Under the pieces are notes generated by a model. It ran no database searches. It had not been told where the DNA came from and saw only the letters and a program-made list of their open reading frames with translations. DNA of 21,104 nucleotides from assembly GCA_046153685.1 (NCBI GenBank), contig JBJXGH010000007.1, positions 1-21,104 of the forward strand. Direction: 5' to 3'. This document shows, piece after piece, positions 1 to 9,517 of the stretch (position 1 is the stretch's first letter; every line of letters begins with the position of its first letter). This stretch comes from CAMAPP01 sp046153685. GTDB taxonomy: Bacteria > Pseudomonadota > Alphaproteobacteria > CADEGL01. The translations under genes were made by a program, and so were the position numbers.

Positions 1-1771
<1,771 letters not shown>

Positions 1772-1841
1772 GTCGCACCTACCTGACTTTGAGCCGGCCG
1801 GAGAAGCCGACGCCGCCGGGCGGAGGACCCGCCCGAACCGG

Positions 1842-1877
1842 ATTCAATAAGTGGCCTCGGACCGGCCCCCGATCAAG
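1842..1877 (-). promoter_or_regulatory. Candidate lon promoter and leader hairpin
   Basis: In the clpX-lon gap, the minus strand carries CTTGAT (1872-1877) and, further on, CCACTTATT (1846-1854). This loosely resembles a heat-shock (sigma-32-type) CTTG / CYTAT arrangement, which would suit lon, but the spacing is longer than usual. The match to sigma-70 is poor. Between this site and the lon start is an inverted repeat at 1817-1835 (7-base arms CGGGCGG/CCGCCCG, 5-base loop) that would fold in the lon leader. It has no T tract, so I do not call it a terminator. Weak evidence. Confidence 0.25.
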
Positions 1878-1902
1878 AGGGTCGAGCCGACGGGCGCCCG
1901 TC

Positions 1903-3171
1903 CTAGGCGCTCGTCCCTACATCGCCGACCCGGTCGGCGTAAATCTGCAACGGGCGCGCGCGGCCTTCGACCACTTCGCGGTTGATCACGATTTCCTCCA
2001 CGCCCTCATAACCCGGCAACTCGAACATGGAATCGAGCAGGATCGCCTCGAGAATCGAGCGCAGGCCGCGGGCGCCGGTCTTGCGGGCCAGCGCCTTCTT
2101 GGCCACGCCCTGGAGCGCGTCCTCCGAGAAGTTGAGGCGCACGCCTTCCATCTCGAACAGGCGTTGGTACTGCTTGACCAGCGCGTTTTTGGGCTTGAGC
2201 AGGATGTCGACAAGGGCTTGCTGGTTCAGGTCCTCCAGCGTCGCGATCACCGGCAAGCGGCCGATGAATTCGGGAATAAGGCCAAACTTGAGCAGGTCCT
2301 CGGGTTCGACCTCGCGCAGGATTTCACCGGTGCCGCGTTCATCCGGCGCGCGCACATCCGCACCGAAACCGATCGAGGAGCCCCGGCCGCGTGAAGCGAT
2401 GATCTTTTCCAAGCCTGAAAATGCGCCGCCGCAGATGAACAGGATATTGGTCGTATCGACCTGCAGAAACTCCTGCTGGGGATGCTTGCGCCCACCTTGG
2501 GGCGGCACCGAGGCGATTGTACCTTCCATGATCTTCAGCAGCGCCTGCTGCACGCCCTCGCCCGACACGTCGCGGGTGATAGACGGGTTGTCGGACTTGC
2601 GGCTGATCTTGTCGACCTCGTCAATGTAGACGATGCCGCGCTGTGCGCGCTCGACGTTGTAGTCGGCGGCCTGCAACAGCTTGAGAATGATGTTCTCGAC
2701 GTCCTCGCCGACATAGCCGGCTTCGGTCAGGGTCGTCGCATCGGCCATGGTGAAGGGCACATCGATGATGCGCGCCAGCGTCTGGGCAAGTAAGGTCTTG
2801 CCGCAACCGGTCGGGCCGACCAGCAGGATATTCGATTTTGCCAGCTCGACATCGCTTGTCTTCTGGCCGTGCGACAGGCGCTTGTAGTGATTGTGGACCG
2901 CGACCGAGAGCACGCGCTTGGCGTGGCCTTGGCCGATCACGTAGTCGTCCAAAACCTTGTTGATTTCCTTCGGCGTCGGCACACCGTCGCGCGACTTGAC
3001 GAAGGTCGTCTTGTGCTCTTCACGGATGATGTCCATGCAGAGCTCGACGCATTCATCGCAAATGAACACCGTCGGCCCGGCGATGAGCTTGCGCACCTCG
3101 TGCTGGCTCTTGCCGCAAAAGGAGCAGTAGAGGGTGTTCTTGGAATCGCCGCTGCTAGCCTTACTCATCAT
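1903..3171 (-). CDS. clpX: ATP-dependent Clp protease ATP-binding subunit ClpX
   Basis: ClpX is the hexameric AAA+ unfoldase that feeds substrates to ClpP. The 422 residues match the family's usual length. The N-terminal zinc-binding domain has four cysteines at 16, 19, 38 and 41. Then come Walker A GPTGCGKT (119-126), pore loop GYVGE (152-156), Walker B IVYIDEVDK (180-188), the RKH pore loop (228-230) and the ClpP-docking IGF loop (267-269), so all working parts are present. The gene begins ATGATG. The GGGA ribosome binding site is only 2 bases from the first ATG but 5 from the second (3168), so translation may start at the second. It lies 195 bases after clpP, long enough for its own promoter. 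An inverted repeat covers the ribosome binding site. Confidence 0.98.
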   Translation of the reverse strand: MMSKASSGDSKNTLYCSFCGKSQHEVRKLIAGPTVFICDECVELCMDIIREEHKTTFVKSRDGVPTPKEINKVLDDYVIGQGHAKRVLSVAVHNHYKRLSHGQKTSDVELAKSNILLVGPTGCGKTLLAQTLARIIDVPFTMADATTLTEAGYVGEDVENIILKLLQAADYNVERAQRGIVYIDEVDKISRKSDNPSITRDVSGEGVQQALLKIMEGTIASVPPQGGRKHPQQEFLQVDTTNILFICGGAFSGLEKIIASRGRGSSIGFGADVRAPDERGTGEILREVEPEDLLKFGLIPEFIGRLPVIATLEDLNQQALVDILLKPKNALVKQYQRLFEMEGVRLNFSEDALQGVAKKALARKTGARGLRSILEAILLDSMFELPGYEGVEEIVINREVVEGRARPLQIYADRVGDVGTSA

Positions 3172-3175
3172 CGTC

Positions 3176-3193
3176 CCAACTATATCTAGTTGG
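3176..3193 (-). promoter_or_regulatory. Inverted repeat overlapping the clpX ribosome binding site
   Basis: A perfect inverted repeat with 7-base arms, CCAACTA and TAGTTGG, separated by GATA on the minus strand, ends 4 bases before the first clpX ATG. The last two bases of the second arm are the first two of the GGGA ribosome binding site. As RNA it would form a short hairpin that partly hides this site; as DNA it could be a protein-binding palindrome. The repeat is read directly; any role is inference. Confidence 0.4.
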
Positions 3194-3215
3194 TCCCTGG
3201 GCTCGGATGGGCCTC

Positions 3216-3244
3216 ATTTACGCACACACCCCGCCCCCACACAA
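3216..3244 (-). promoter_or_regulatory. clpX: Candidate clpX promoter
   Basis: On the minus strand TTGTGT (3239-3244) is followed after 17 bases by GTAAAT (3216-3221). The spacing is ideal for sigma-70, but each box matches only about half of the consensus. The 195-base gap before clpX supports a separate promoter here. The rest of the gap (3245-3366) shows no clear signal. Confidence 0.3.
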
Positions 3245-3366
3245 GAGGGCCGGCACCGAGCTGGGACTCGACCCGAGACCCAACCGCCCCGTCCCAACCC
3301 AGCGAACAAACTGCCAGCCCTGGGCGAAGATTCCCTTAACTCCGCTAAACCACCCGCCCGCCCATC

Positions 3367-4020
3367 TCACCGTGCGGGTCCGGCATCGGGCGTGGCCGAT
3401 GCGGCTCCGGCCGCCGAGGCAGGGCGCTCGAACACGACCTCATCGACGATGCCGAACGCCTTGGCTTCCTCGGGCGAAAGGAAGCGGTCGCGCTCCATCG
3501 CGCTCTCGATCGCGGCGATATCCTGACCGGTGTGCTTGACGAAGATTTCGTTCAGCCGCTGGCGCAGCGCCAGAATTTCGCGCGCGTGAATTTCGATGTC
3601 AGTGGCCTGGCCTTGAAAGCCGCCGGACGGCTGATGAACCATGATGCGGGAATTGGGTAACGAATAGCGCTTACCTGGAGCGCCGGCGCACAACAGCAGC
3701 GCACCCATCGACGCCGCCTGACCAATGCACAGCGTCATGACGGGCGGGCGGATGTATTGCATCGTATCGTAGATCGCCAATCCCGAGGTCACGATTCCGC
3801 CCGGAGAGTTGACGTAAAACGAAATCTCCTTGTTGGGATTCTCCGACTCGAGAAACAAGAACTGCGCGCAAATCACACTCGCCACGCTGTCGTTCACGGG
3901 GCCGGTCAGAAAGACAATCCGCTCCTTGAGCAGGCGCGAGTAGATATCGTAGGCGCGCTCGCCCCGATTGGTCTGCTCGACCACCATCGGCACCAGCATG
4001 TTGCCCGTCACCTCGGCCAT
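3367..4020 (-). CDS. clpP: ATP-dependent Clp protease proteolytic subunit ClpP
   Basis: ClpP is the serine peptidase that forms the two-ring proteolytic chamber served by ClpX. The 217 residues include the complete catalytic triad: Ser104 (GQAASMGA), His129 (RIMVHQPSGG) and Asp178 (ERDRFLS). The N-terminal stretch LVPMVVEQTNRGERAYDIYSR is typical of the processed and axial-loop region. The Ala/Pro-rich tail after about residue 200 is longer than in E. coli and probably disordered. The start is supported by AAGGGAG about 9 bases upstream. It lies 33 bases after tig, so the two are probably co-transcribed. Confidence 0.98.
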   Translation of the reverse strand: MAEVTGNMLVPMVVEQTNRGERAYDIYSRLLKERIVFLTGPVNDSVASVICAQFLFLESENPNKEISFYVNSPGGIVTSGLAIYDTMQYIRPPVMTLCIGQAASMGALLLCAGAPGKRYSLPNSRIMVHQPSGGFQGQATDIEIHAREILALRQRLNEIFVKHTGQDIAAIESAMERDRFLSPEEAKAFGIVDEVVFERPASAAGAASATPDAGPAR

Positions 4021-4053
4021 GGATTCGTTCTCCCTTGCCAGCGTCCGGCGCGC

Positions 4054-5454
4054 TCAGGCGTCGCCGGTCTTTGCCTTCGCGGACTTGCGCTTTCCGGCCT
4101 TGCCCGCCCCACCCTCCGCCGGCGTCGCGGCGGCGATGTCGTCGGTATCCGCCTTGGCGAATTCCTCGGCCGTCACGGTGCGCTTGGAGATTTGCACCAA
4201 TTCGAGAATGTAGTCGACCACCTTGTCCTCCAGCAGGGGCGCACGCAATGCGTCCGCGGCCGAAGGATTCTTGCCGTAGAACTCCATCACCTGGCGCTCG
4301 TTGCCCGGATAGCGCCGCGCCTCCGCGGCCAGTGCCTTGCTCATTTCATCCGCCGAAACGGAAATCTTGTTTGCCCGACCGACCTCCGACAACAGCAAGC
4401 CCAGACGCACCCGCCGTTCGGCGATGCGCCGGTATTCGGCCTTGAGCTCGTCCTCGCTCTTTGCGCCGTCCTCGGGGTCGCTGCGCCCGGCCGCCTTGTC
4501 CTGCTGCAACTGCTGCCAGATGCCCTCGAATTCCATGTCGATCATGCCGGGGGGCAACGGGAAGTCGTGCACCTCGGTCAGCGTATCGAACAATTTCCGC
4601 TTAGCGCGCGAACGCGCGAGCATGACGTAGGCCGACTCGAGATCCTTGCGTACAGCGGCCTTAAGCGCGTCGAGATTTTCGAGGCCCATGGCTTTGGCGA
4701 GTTCGTCGTCGATCGCCGCCGCCTTGGGCTCGCGCACTTCCTTCACGGTCACTTCAAACCGCGCCTTCTTGCCCTGGAGATCCTTGTTGGCGTAGCTCTC
4801 CGGGAAGGTGACATCGACCGTGCGCATGTCGCCCGCCGAGGCGCCCATCAACTGATCTTCGAAGCCGGGAATGAACGAATTGCTGCCAAGGGCAAGGTGA
4901 TGGCCTTCGCCCTTGCCGCCCGGCAATTCCTTGCCGTCAACGACGCCGGAGAAATCGATCACCACGACATCGTCCTTGGCCGAGGCGCGCGAGACCGGCT
5001 CGGTCCGGCGCATCGAGGCGGCGCGGCGACCGAGTTCGGTCTCGACATCGCCGTCGGCGACGCCGACCTCGAGGCGTTCAAGCGACAGCGTGCGAAAGTC
5101 GATCGGCGTGATTTCGGGCAGCACCTCGACCGCGATGGTGAAAGCCAAATCCGCACCCGGCTCGGCCGAGACGATCGCCAAGTGCGGTTGCATGGCCGGC
5201 CGCAGGCCCCGCTCGGTGATCGTCTGCGTCGAACTGGTGTTCACCGCTTCCTGCAATACCTCGCCCCGGACGGCATCGCCGAACCGACCCTTGAGCAGGG
5301 TCATGGGAGCCTTGCCCGGACGGAAACCCGGAATCCGGGCGGTTGCGCCGAATTCCTTGAGCTTGTCGTCGATCTTGCGCTCGATATCCGCGGCAGGAAG
5401 CACGATCTTGAATTCGCGCTTAAGGCCGTCATTGAGCGTCTCGGTAACCTGCAT
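4054..5454 (-). CDS. tig: Trigger factor (ribosome-associated chaperone and peptidyl-prolyl isomerase)
   Basis: Trigger factor binds the ribosome exit tunnel and protects nascent chains. The 466 residues are slightly longer than in E. coli. The N-terminal ribosome-docking domain (about 1-145) holds the signature GFRPGKAP at 43-50. An FKBP-type isomerase domain follows at about 150-245 (DVVVIDFSGVVDGKELPGG, then LGSNSFIPGFEDQLMG), and then the helical SurA-like C-terminal arms. The last 25 or so residues are rich in Lys, Ala and Gly and probably disordered. GAGGG 5 bases before the ATG supports the start. It opens the tig-clpP-clpX-lon cluster and lies 85 bases after tRNA-Leu. Confidence 0.98.
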   Translation of the reverse strand: MQVTETLNDGLKREFKIVLPAADIERKIDDKLKEFGATARIPGFRPGKAPMTLLKGRFGDAVRGEVLQEAVNTSSTQTITERGLRPAMQPHLAIVSAEPGADLAFTIAVEVLPEITPIDFRTLSLERLEVGVADGDVETELGRRAASMRRTEPVSRASAKDDVVVIDFSGVVDGKELPGGKGEGHHLALGSNSFIPGFEDQLMGASAGDMRTVDVTFPESYANKDLQGKKARFEVTVKEVREPKAAAIDDELAKAMGLENLDALKAAVRKDLESAYVMLARSRAKRKLFDTLTEVHDFPLPPGMIDMEFEGIWQQLQQDKAAGRSDPEDGAKSEDELKAEYRRIAERRVRLGLLLSEVGRANKISVSADEMSKALAAEARRYPGNERQVMEFYGKNPSAADALRAPLLEDKVVDYILELVQISKRTVTAEEFAKADTDDIAAATPAEGGAGKAGKRKSAKAKTGDA

Positions 5455-5477
5455 GCTGGCCCTCGAAATTCCACATC

Positions 5478-5508
5478 AAAGAGAAGGCGGCTTGGATCAA
5501 ACGCCGCC
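5478..5508 (-). terminator. Possible terminator or attenuator between tRNA-Leu and tig
   Basis: Downstream of the tRNA, the minus strand has arms GGCGGC and GCCGCC (5503-5508 and 5486-5491) around an 11-base loop, followed by TTCTCTTT. This looks like a short factor-independent terminator that could end the tRNA transcript or attenuate readthrough into tig. The stem is only 6 bp and the T run is interrupted, so the call is tentative. Confidence 0.4.
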
Positions 5509-5539
5509 CAGTGCCCGCCCCACGCCCCGGCGGGCGGAT

Positions 5540-5625
5540 TGGTGCGGGCGGAGGGATTTGAACCCCCACGACGCAAGGTCACAGGAACCTAAATCCTGCG
5601 TGTCTACCAATTCCACCACGCCCGC
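5540..5625 (-). tRNA. tRNA-Leu (anticodon UAG)
   Basis: This is an 86-base class II tRNA with the CCA end encoded. The acceptor arms GCGGGCG and CGCCCGC pair perfectly. The D-arm region has GGTGGAATTGGTAGACA, as in leucine tRNAs. The anticodon stem CAGGA/TCCTG encloses loop TTTAGGT, giving anticodon TAG, which reads CUA and other CUN codons. A long variable arm follows, then the T arm with GGTTCAAATCC. It sits just upstream of tig, an arrangement I associate with related alphaproteobacteria. Confidence 0.97.
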
Positions 5626-5677
5626 GCGTGGATGCGCCGGGCCACGGAAACGGGGCGGCCGGGAACAAGGAGGCTTC

Positions 5678-5704
5678 TCTATATCAATGATGTCGGACGA
5701 TCAA
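5678..5704 (-). promoter_or_regulatory. Candidate tRNA-Leu promoter
   Basis: In the 93-base gap between the AceE-like gene and the tRNA, the minus strand has TTGATC (5699-5704) and TATAGA (5678-5683), separated by 15 bases. Both boxes match the sigma-70 consensus at 4 of 6 positions, but the spacing is short. An overlapping TTGCCA upstream could serve instead. Some promoter is expected here, because the tRNA would otherwise depend on the gene before it. Confidence 0.3.
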
Positions 5705-5718
5705 TGGCAAGGCGGGCG

Positions 5719-8064
5719 CTATTCCCGTCCGACCAGCGCGCGCGCGGCGGCATCGAGGATCGCGTCCGCGTCGAGGCCGTAAACACGGTAGAGATCGGGT
5801 ATATCGCCAGATTGTCCGAACATTTCGACCCCCAGGGCCTGAACCCGGTGCCGGACGACGCCCCCCAGCCAGGACAAGGCTGCCGGATGGCCGTCGATCA
5901 CGCTGACCAGCGCCGCGCCCGGCTTCAAACGCTTAAGCAGGCGATTCGCATGCGAATCGCCCCGGCCACGCTGACCCGAAAGCCAGCCCCGGTGCAGCCT
6001 GTCCGGCGAAGTCACGGCCAACAGCCCTGCGCCCGGAATGTCCTCAAGCAAGGCTTCGTGGGCCGCGCGCGCCTCGGGCGCGACCGCGCCGCAATAGGCG
6101 ATGGCCAAATCGGCCTCGGGCGAAGGCGGAACCACCCAATAGGCGCCTTCAATCACGCCGTTCAGCAAAGTCTCGTCCATGGCGCGCGCCAGTTGATCGA
6201 GCGGCCGCGTGGACAGGCGCAGATAGACCGCGCCGCCCTCGGGCGCCTGCATGTGGCGGAAGGACCAGGCCATGATCGCGGCAAGTTCGTCGGCGAAGGC
6301 GGGCTCGAAACTCGTAAGACCCGGCTGGCCCATGCCGATCAGGGGCTGCATGACCGATTGGTGCGCCCCACCCTCGGGCGCAAGGGTGATCCCCGAAGGC
6401 GTCGCGGCCAGAAGAAACCGCGCATCCTGATAGCAAGCGTAATTCAAGGCATCGAGACCGCGCGCGATGAACGGATCGTACACCGTGCCGACCGGCAGCA
6501 GCCGCGCGCCGAAATGCGCGCCCGCAAGACCCAGCGCCGCAAGCATCAGGAACAGATTGTTCTCGGCGATGCCGAGTTCGATGTGCTGGCCCTCGTGATG
6601 CATGGCCCAGCGCTGCGCCGAGATGACCTTTTCCTCCTTGAATGTGTCCTTGCGGTCGGAACGGTTGAAGATCGCGCGCTGGTTTACCCAGCCACCGAGA
6701 TTGGTCGAAACCGTGACATCCGGTGATGTGGTGACGATGCGCGCCGCGAGTTCGCTCGTCCCCTTGCCGATTTCGTGCAGAATCTTACCAAAGGCTTCTT
6801 GCGTCGATTGCTTGGCGCCGGCGGGCACGGGCAGACTGTCGGGCACGGCGATCGCGGGCGGCTCGATCGCGGCCTTGGTCCGGCGCGCGAAGGGCACGTC
6901 CTTGAGGAACGCCTCGATTTGGTCAACGGGCGGGCGCATGCCGGCGAAGCGGTCCCATTCGGCGCCTTCGGCGATGCCCATTTCGGCGCGCAGGCGCCCC
7001 ATCTGTTGGAGATTCATGAGGCCAGCATGGTTGTCCTTGTGGCCCGCGAACGGCAGACCCATGCCCTTGATGGTATAGGCGATGAAGCAATGGGGCAGAT
7101 CGGACTCGACCGAATCGAACGCCTCGACCACCGATTCCATGTCGTGCCCGGCAAGATTGGTCATCAGCGCGTGCAGGGCCGCGTCGTCGAGTTCGTCCAG
7201 AAGAAGCTTGCCGAAGCGCGTGCCGCCCAAATCCGCGCCAAGGCGGGCGCGCCAGGCGGCCCCGCCCTTGTAGCTGAGCGCGGCATAGAGATCGTTAGGA
7301 CAGTCGTCGATCCAGCGCCGCAGCGCCTCGCCGCCCTGGCGCGCGAAGACCGCCTCGAGCCGCTTGCCGTACTTGAGCATCACGACCTTCCAACCCACGG
7401 CCTGGAAGAAATCCTTGATCTTCTGGAACAGGTGATCCGATACCACGCTGTCGAGACTCTGGCGGTTGTAATCGACCACCCACCAAAGATTGCGCACGTC
7501 GTGTTTCCAGCCCTCCAACAGGGCCTCGAAGATATTGCCCTCGTCGAGTTCGGCGTCACCCAGCACGGAAACCATGCGCCCGGCCGGGCGCTCGCCGAGT
7601 TTGTGCAGGCGCACGTAGTCCTGGACCAAAGACGAGAACAAGGTCATCGCAACGCCCAGGCCGACCGAGCCCGTGGAAAAATCGACATCGTCCTTGTCCT
7701 TGGTGCGCGAAGGATAGGACTGCGCGCCGCCGAGCGCGCGAAAGCGCGTCAGGTTCTCGCGGCTCTGATTGCCAAGCAGGTATTGAATGGCGTGAAACAC
7801 GGGACTGGCGTGCGGCTTAACCGCAACCCGGTCCTCCGGCCGCAGTGCGTGGAAATACAGCGCCGTCAGCAAGGTCGAGCACGAGGCGCTCGAAGCCTGA
7901 TGGCCACCGACCTTGAGGCCATCGCGATTGGAGCGCAGGTGATTGGCGTGATGGATGGTCCAGCTCGAAAGCCACAGCACCTTGCGCTGCAACTCCTCGA
8001 GCATGCGCAGGGATTCGGCGCGCGAATTGGCGCGAGGCCGGGCAAGAGGGATCGGTTCGGCCAT
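5719..8064 (-). CDS. AceE-like thiamine-diphosphate enzyme (homodimeric 2-oxoacid dehydrogenase E1 / transketolase family)
   Basis: This 781-residue protein resembles the homodimeric pyruvate dehydrogenase E1 (AceE) more than classical transketolase. GGHQASSAS (53-61) and HASP (85-88) match the AceE active-site histidine segments. The diphosphate-binding motif is GDAELDEGN (169-177) with VVDYNRQSLD (197-206), so GDG is replaced by GDA. KDNHAGLM and the cofactor-activating glutamate segment (HIELGIAENN) are also present. It is about 100 residues shorter than E. coli AceE, mainly at the N-terminus that binds E2. No E2 or E3 gene is in the window, so the substrate is unknown. An ATG at 8142 is also open, but its GAGG touches the codon; GAGGG 7 bases before 8064 is better. 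It lies 137 bases after the SelA-like gene and is probably co-transcribed. Confidence 0.85.
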   Translation of the reverse strand: MAEPIPLARPRANSRAESLRMLEELQRKVLWLSSWTIHHANHLRSNRDGLKVGGHQASSASCSTLLTALYFHALRPEDRVAVKPHASPVFHAIQYLLGNQSRENLTRFRALGGAQSYPSRTKDKDDVDFSTGSVGLGVAMTLFSSLVQDYVRLHKLGERPAGRMVSVLGDAELDEGNIFEALLEGWKHDVRNLWWVVDYNRQSLDSVVSDHLFQKIKDFFQAVGWKVVMLKYGKRLEAVFARQGGEALRRWIDDCPNDLYAALSYKGGAAWRARLGADLGGTRFGKLLLDELDDAALHALMTNLAGHDMESVVEAFDSVESDLPHCFIAYTIKGMGLPFAGHKDNHAGLMNLQQMGRLRAEMGIAEGAEWDRFAGMRPPVDQIEAFLKDVPFARRTKAAIEPPAIAVPDSLPVPAGAKQSTQEAFGKILHEIGKGTSELAARIVTTSPDVTVSTNLGGWVNQRAIFNRSDRKDTFKEEKVISAQRWAMHHEGQHIELGIAENNLFLMLAALGLAGAHFGARLLPVGTVYDPFIARGLDALNYACYQDARFLLAATPSGITLAPEGGAHQSVMQPLIGMGQPGLTSFEPAFADELAAIMAWSFRHMQAPEGGAVYLRLSTRPLDQLARAMDETLLNGVIEGAYWVVPPSPEADLAIAYCGAVAPEARAAHEALLEDIPGAGLLAVTSPDRLHRGWLSGQRGRGDSHANRLLKRLKPGAALVSVIDGHPAALSWLGGVVRHRVQALGVEMFGQSGDIPDLYRVYGLDADAILDAAARALVGRE

Positions 8065-8201
8065 GCGGGCGCCCTCGGCAGGGTTGTCGAACGGCAAGAA
8101 TCGTCGACTGACGAGAATAGCGCGACCAAGCGCCGCGCGCATCCTCAGGCAATGGGGCTGTGGAACGCCCGCTTCTTGCTCTCCTGGGCCGTTAGGGCCG
8201 G

Positions 8202-9410
8202 TTAGGCCATCGGGCCGCCAGGAATACGCTGGGGCCAGCTTGCAAGTAGGCGATGGCGCCGGTCGTCGAAGGTCTCGATTGATTTGGCCTCGGACCCGCC
8301 GCCCGCGGCCGCGATTTCGGCGATTCGGGCGCAGATCGTTTCCATGTCGGCGTCCGAAAGACAGGTCGGTTCGATGGCGAGATAGCCCGAGGCGGAATCG
8401 TAATCCTCGATCTTGATCGTCGGATCGCCCTCCGCAAGACGACGTGCGATAGCCACCGCGTTGACCCCGGCCTTTTCCGCCTCGACATGGAACCGTGCCT
8501 TGGCCAGAGGCTTGCCAGTCGGATCGTTGGCGAGATGCGCGGTGATACCCTTGATGCCCGCCAGGCGCTCGACCGCCATTTGCGCCCGCGCGCGCTCGCG
8601 CCGCGCCGCCTCGGCTTGGTCGAGCTCGCCGTGGCGCTTCAAGGCGGCGATGACCCCGACCACGCCCTCCTTGCCGACCTTCATCGCCCTGCCGATGCCG
8701 CGCTCCTGCATATAGGCCGCGCGCACGAGTTCGAGCCTGCCCGCGATCACGCCTGCAGTCAGCCCGCCCAGGCGCTTATGCCCGCTTTGAACCACGAGGT
8801 CCGCGCCCAGTTTGACGAAGGCGCGTAAATCGTAATCGGTCGCCGCATCGACCACGACCGGCACCGAGCGGGCATGGCAAAGCCTGATGAAGTTCGAAAG
8901 ATCGACGAAGGAGCCCGAAGGCGCCTGGGAGGAAACGACAAACAGGCCGCACGCGGTGCGTTCGTTGATGGCTCCCGAAACATTGTATTGCCCGCAGCCA
9001 TTGGTCGAGCCGACCTCGACCGCCTTGGCGCCAGTGATGCGAATCATCTGCAGCACGTGACCGCTGTAATCGATGGAATGGCCGCGTTGGATGATCACCT
9101 CGTTCTTGGCGCATACCGGATCTGGCAAAAGCTCGATCTTTGACAGATCCCCGCCCGTCATCGTCGCAGCAACCGACACCGCGATGCCGGAAGCCGCGCA
9201 CGCGGTGACACACCCCGCCTCCGCGCCCGAAGCCTTCGCAATCGCCTCGCAGGCCGCGCGCTGCAGATCGGTCATTTCGACATTGTGCGGCAAGATGCCG
9301 TTTACCGCCGCGATCACCTCGTCCCACACGGGACTGGCGCCCAGCGCGGTGACATAGCCGCAGCCATTGATCACGCGCCGCAGACCCAATTCCGTAAAGA
9401 GATCGTTCAT
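8202..9410 (-). CDS. SelA/DgaE-like PLP-dependent lyase or transferase
   Basis: The 402-residue protein belongs to the fold-type I PLP family that contains selenocysteine synthase SelA and D-glucosaminate-6-phosphate ammonia lyase DgaE. The PLP lysine is K212 in SGHKRLGG and the cofactor-ring aspartate is D188 in VVVDAATD. The N-terminal segment LGLRRVINGCGYVTALG is typical of the SelA-like branch. There is no sign of the tRNA-binding domain or of selD/selB nearby, so a metabolic lyase is more likely than selenocysteine synthesis. It probably eliminates ammonia from an amino acid or amino sugar acid to give a 2-oxo acid; the substrate cannot be read from sequence. GAGGT 5 bases before the ATG supports the start. 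The next gene could use a 2-oxo acid. Confidence 0.8.
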   Translation of the reverse strand: MNDLFTELGLRRVINGCGYVTALGASPVWDEVIAAVNGILPHNVEMTDLQRAACEAIAKASGAEAGCVTACAASGIAVSVAATMTGGDLSKIELLPDPVCAKNEVIIQRGHSIDYSGHVLQMIRITGAKAVEVGSTNGCGQYNVSGAINERTACGLFVVSSQAPSGSFVDLSNFIRLCHARSVPVVVDAATDYDLRAFVKLGADLVVQSGHKRLGGLTAGVIAGRLELVRAAYMQERGIGRAMKVGKEGVVGVIAALKRHGELDQAEAARRERARAQMAVERLAGIKGITAHLANDPTGKPLAKARFHVEAEKAGVNAVAIARRLAEGDPTIKIEDYDSASGYLAIEPTCLSDADMETICARIAEIAAAGGGSEAKSIETFDDRRHRLLASWPQRIPGGPMA

Positions 9411-9462
9411 CGCCCACCTCGTCCCGGTTTGGGACAGGTTAGCGGCAAGACATGGCCGGGTG

Positions 9463-9500
9463 AAAGGTGCCGATAAAAATAAAAGGTGCCGATAAAAATA
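9463..9500. repeat. Perfect 19-base tandem duplication
   Basis: The unit AAAGGTGCCGATAAAAATA occurs twice in direct contact (9463-9481 and 9482-9500) in the gap between the 99-residue orphan gene and the SelA-like gene. The units are AT-rich compared with the genome. Nearby, GTCCC and GGGAC (9421-9435) form a short inverted repeat just before the SelA-like ribosome binding site. The copies could be a recent slippage duplication or two binding sites. Confidence 0.9.
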
Positions 9501-9517
9501 ATAGTAAGACTAAAATC

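Noticed and set aside
3260..3281. A segment that on the minus strand resembles a tRNA T arm (GGGTCGAGTCCC).
   Set aside because: The loop is one base short, the T stem has a mismatch, and no acceptor, D or anticodon arm is found nearby.
3757..5592. Long open frame on the plus strand opposite tig and clpP (over 600 codons); similar long frames lie opposite lon (263-1399) and the AceE-like gene (6775-8205).
   Set aside because: They lie antisense to strongly conserved genes, have no recognisable domains, and are the expected shadow of GC-rich codon use.
8202..9410. Selenocysteine synthase (selA).
   Set aside because: No selB, selD or selenocysteine tRNA nearby, and the 402-residue length and N-terminus fit the DgaE-like branch, while SelA proteins are usually around 460 residues.
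9463..9500. Tandem repeats as a possible CRISPR remnant.
   Set aside because: The two units touch with no spacer and no cas gene is present.
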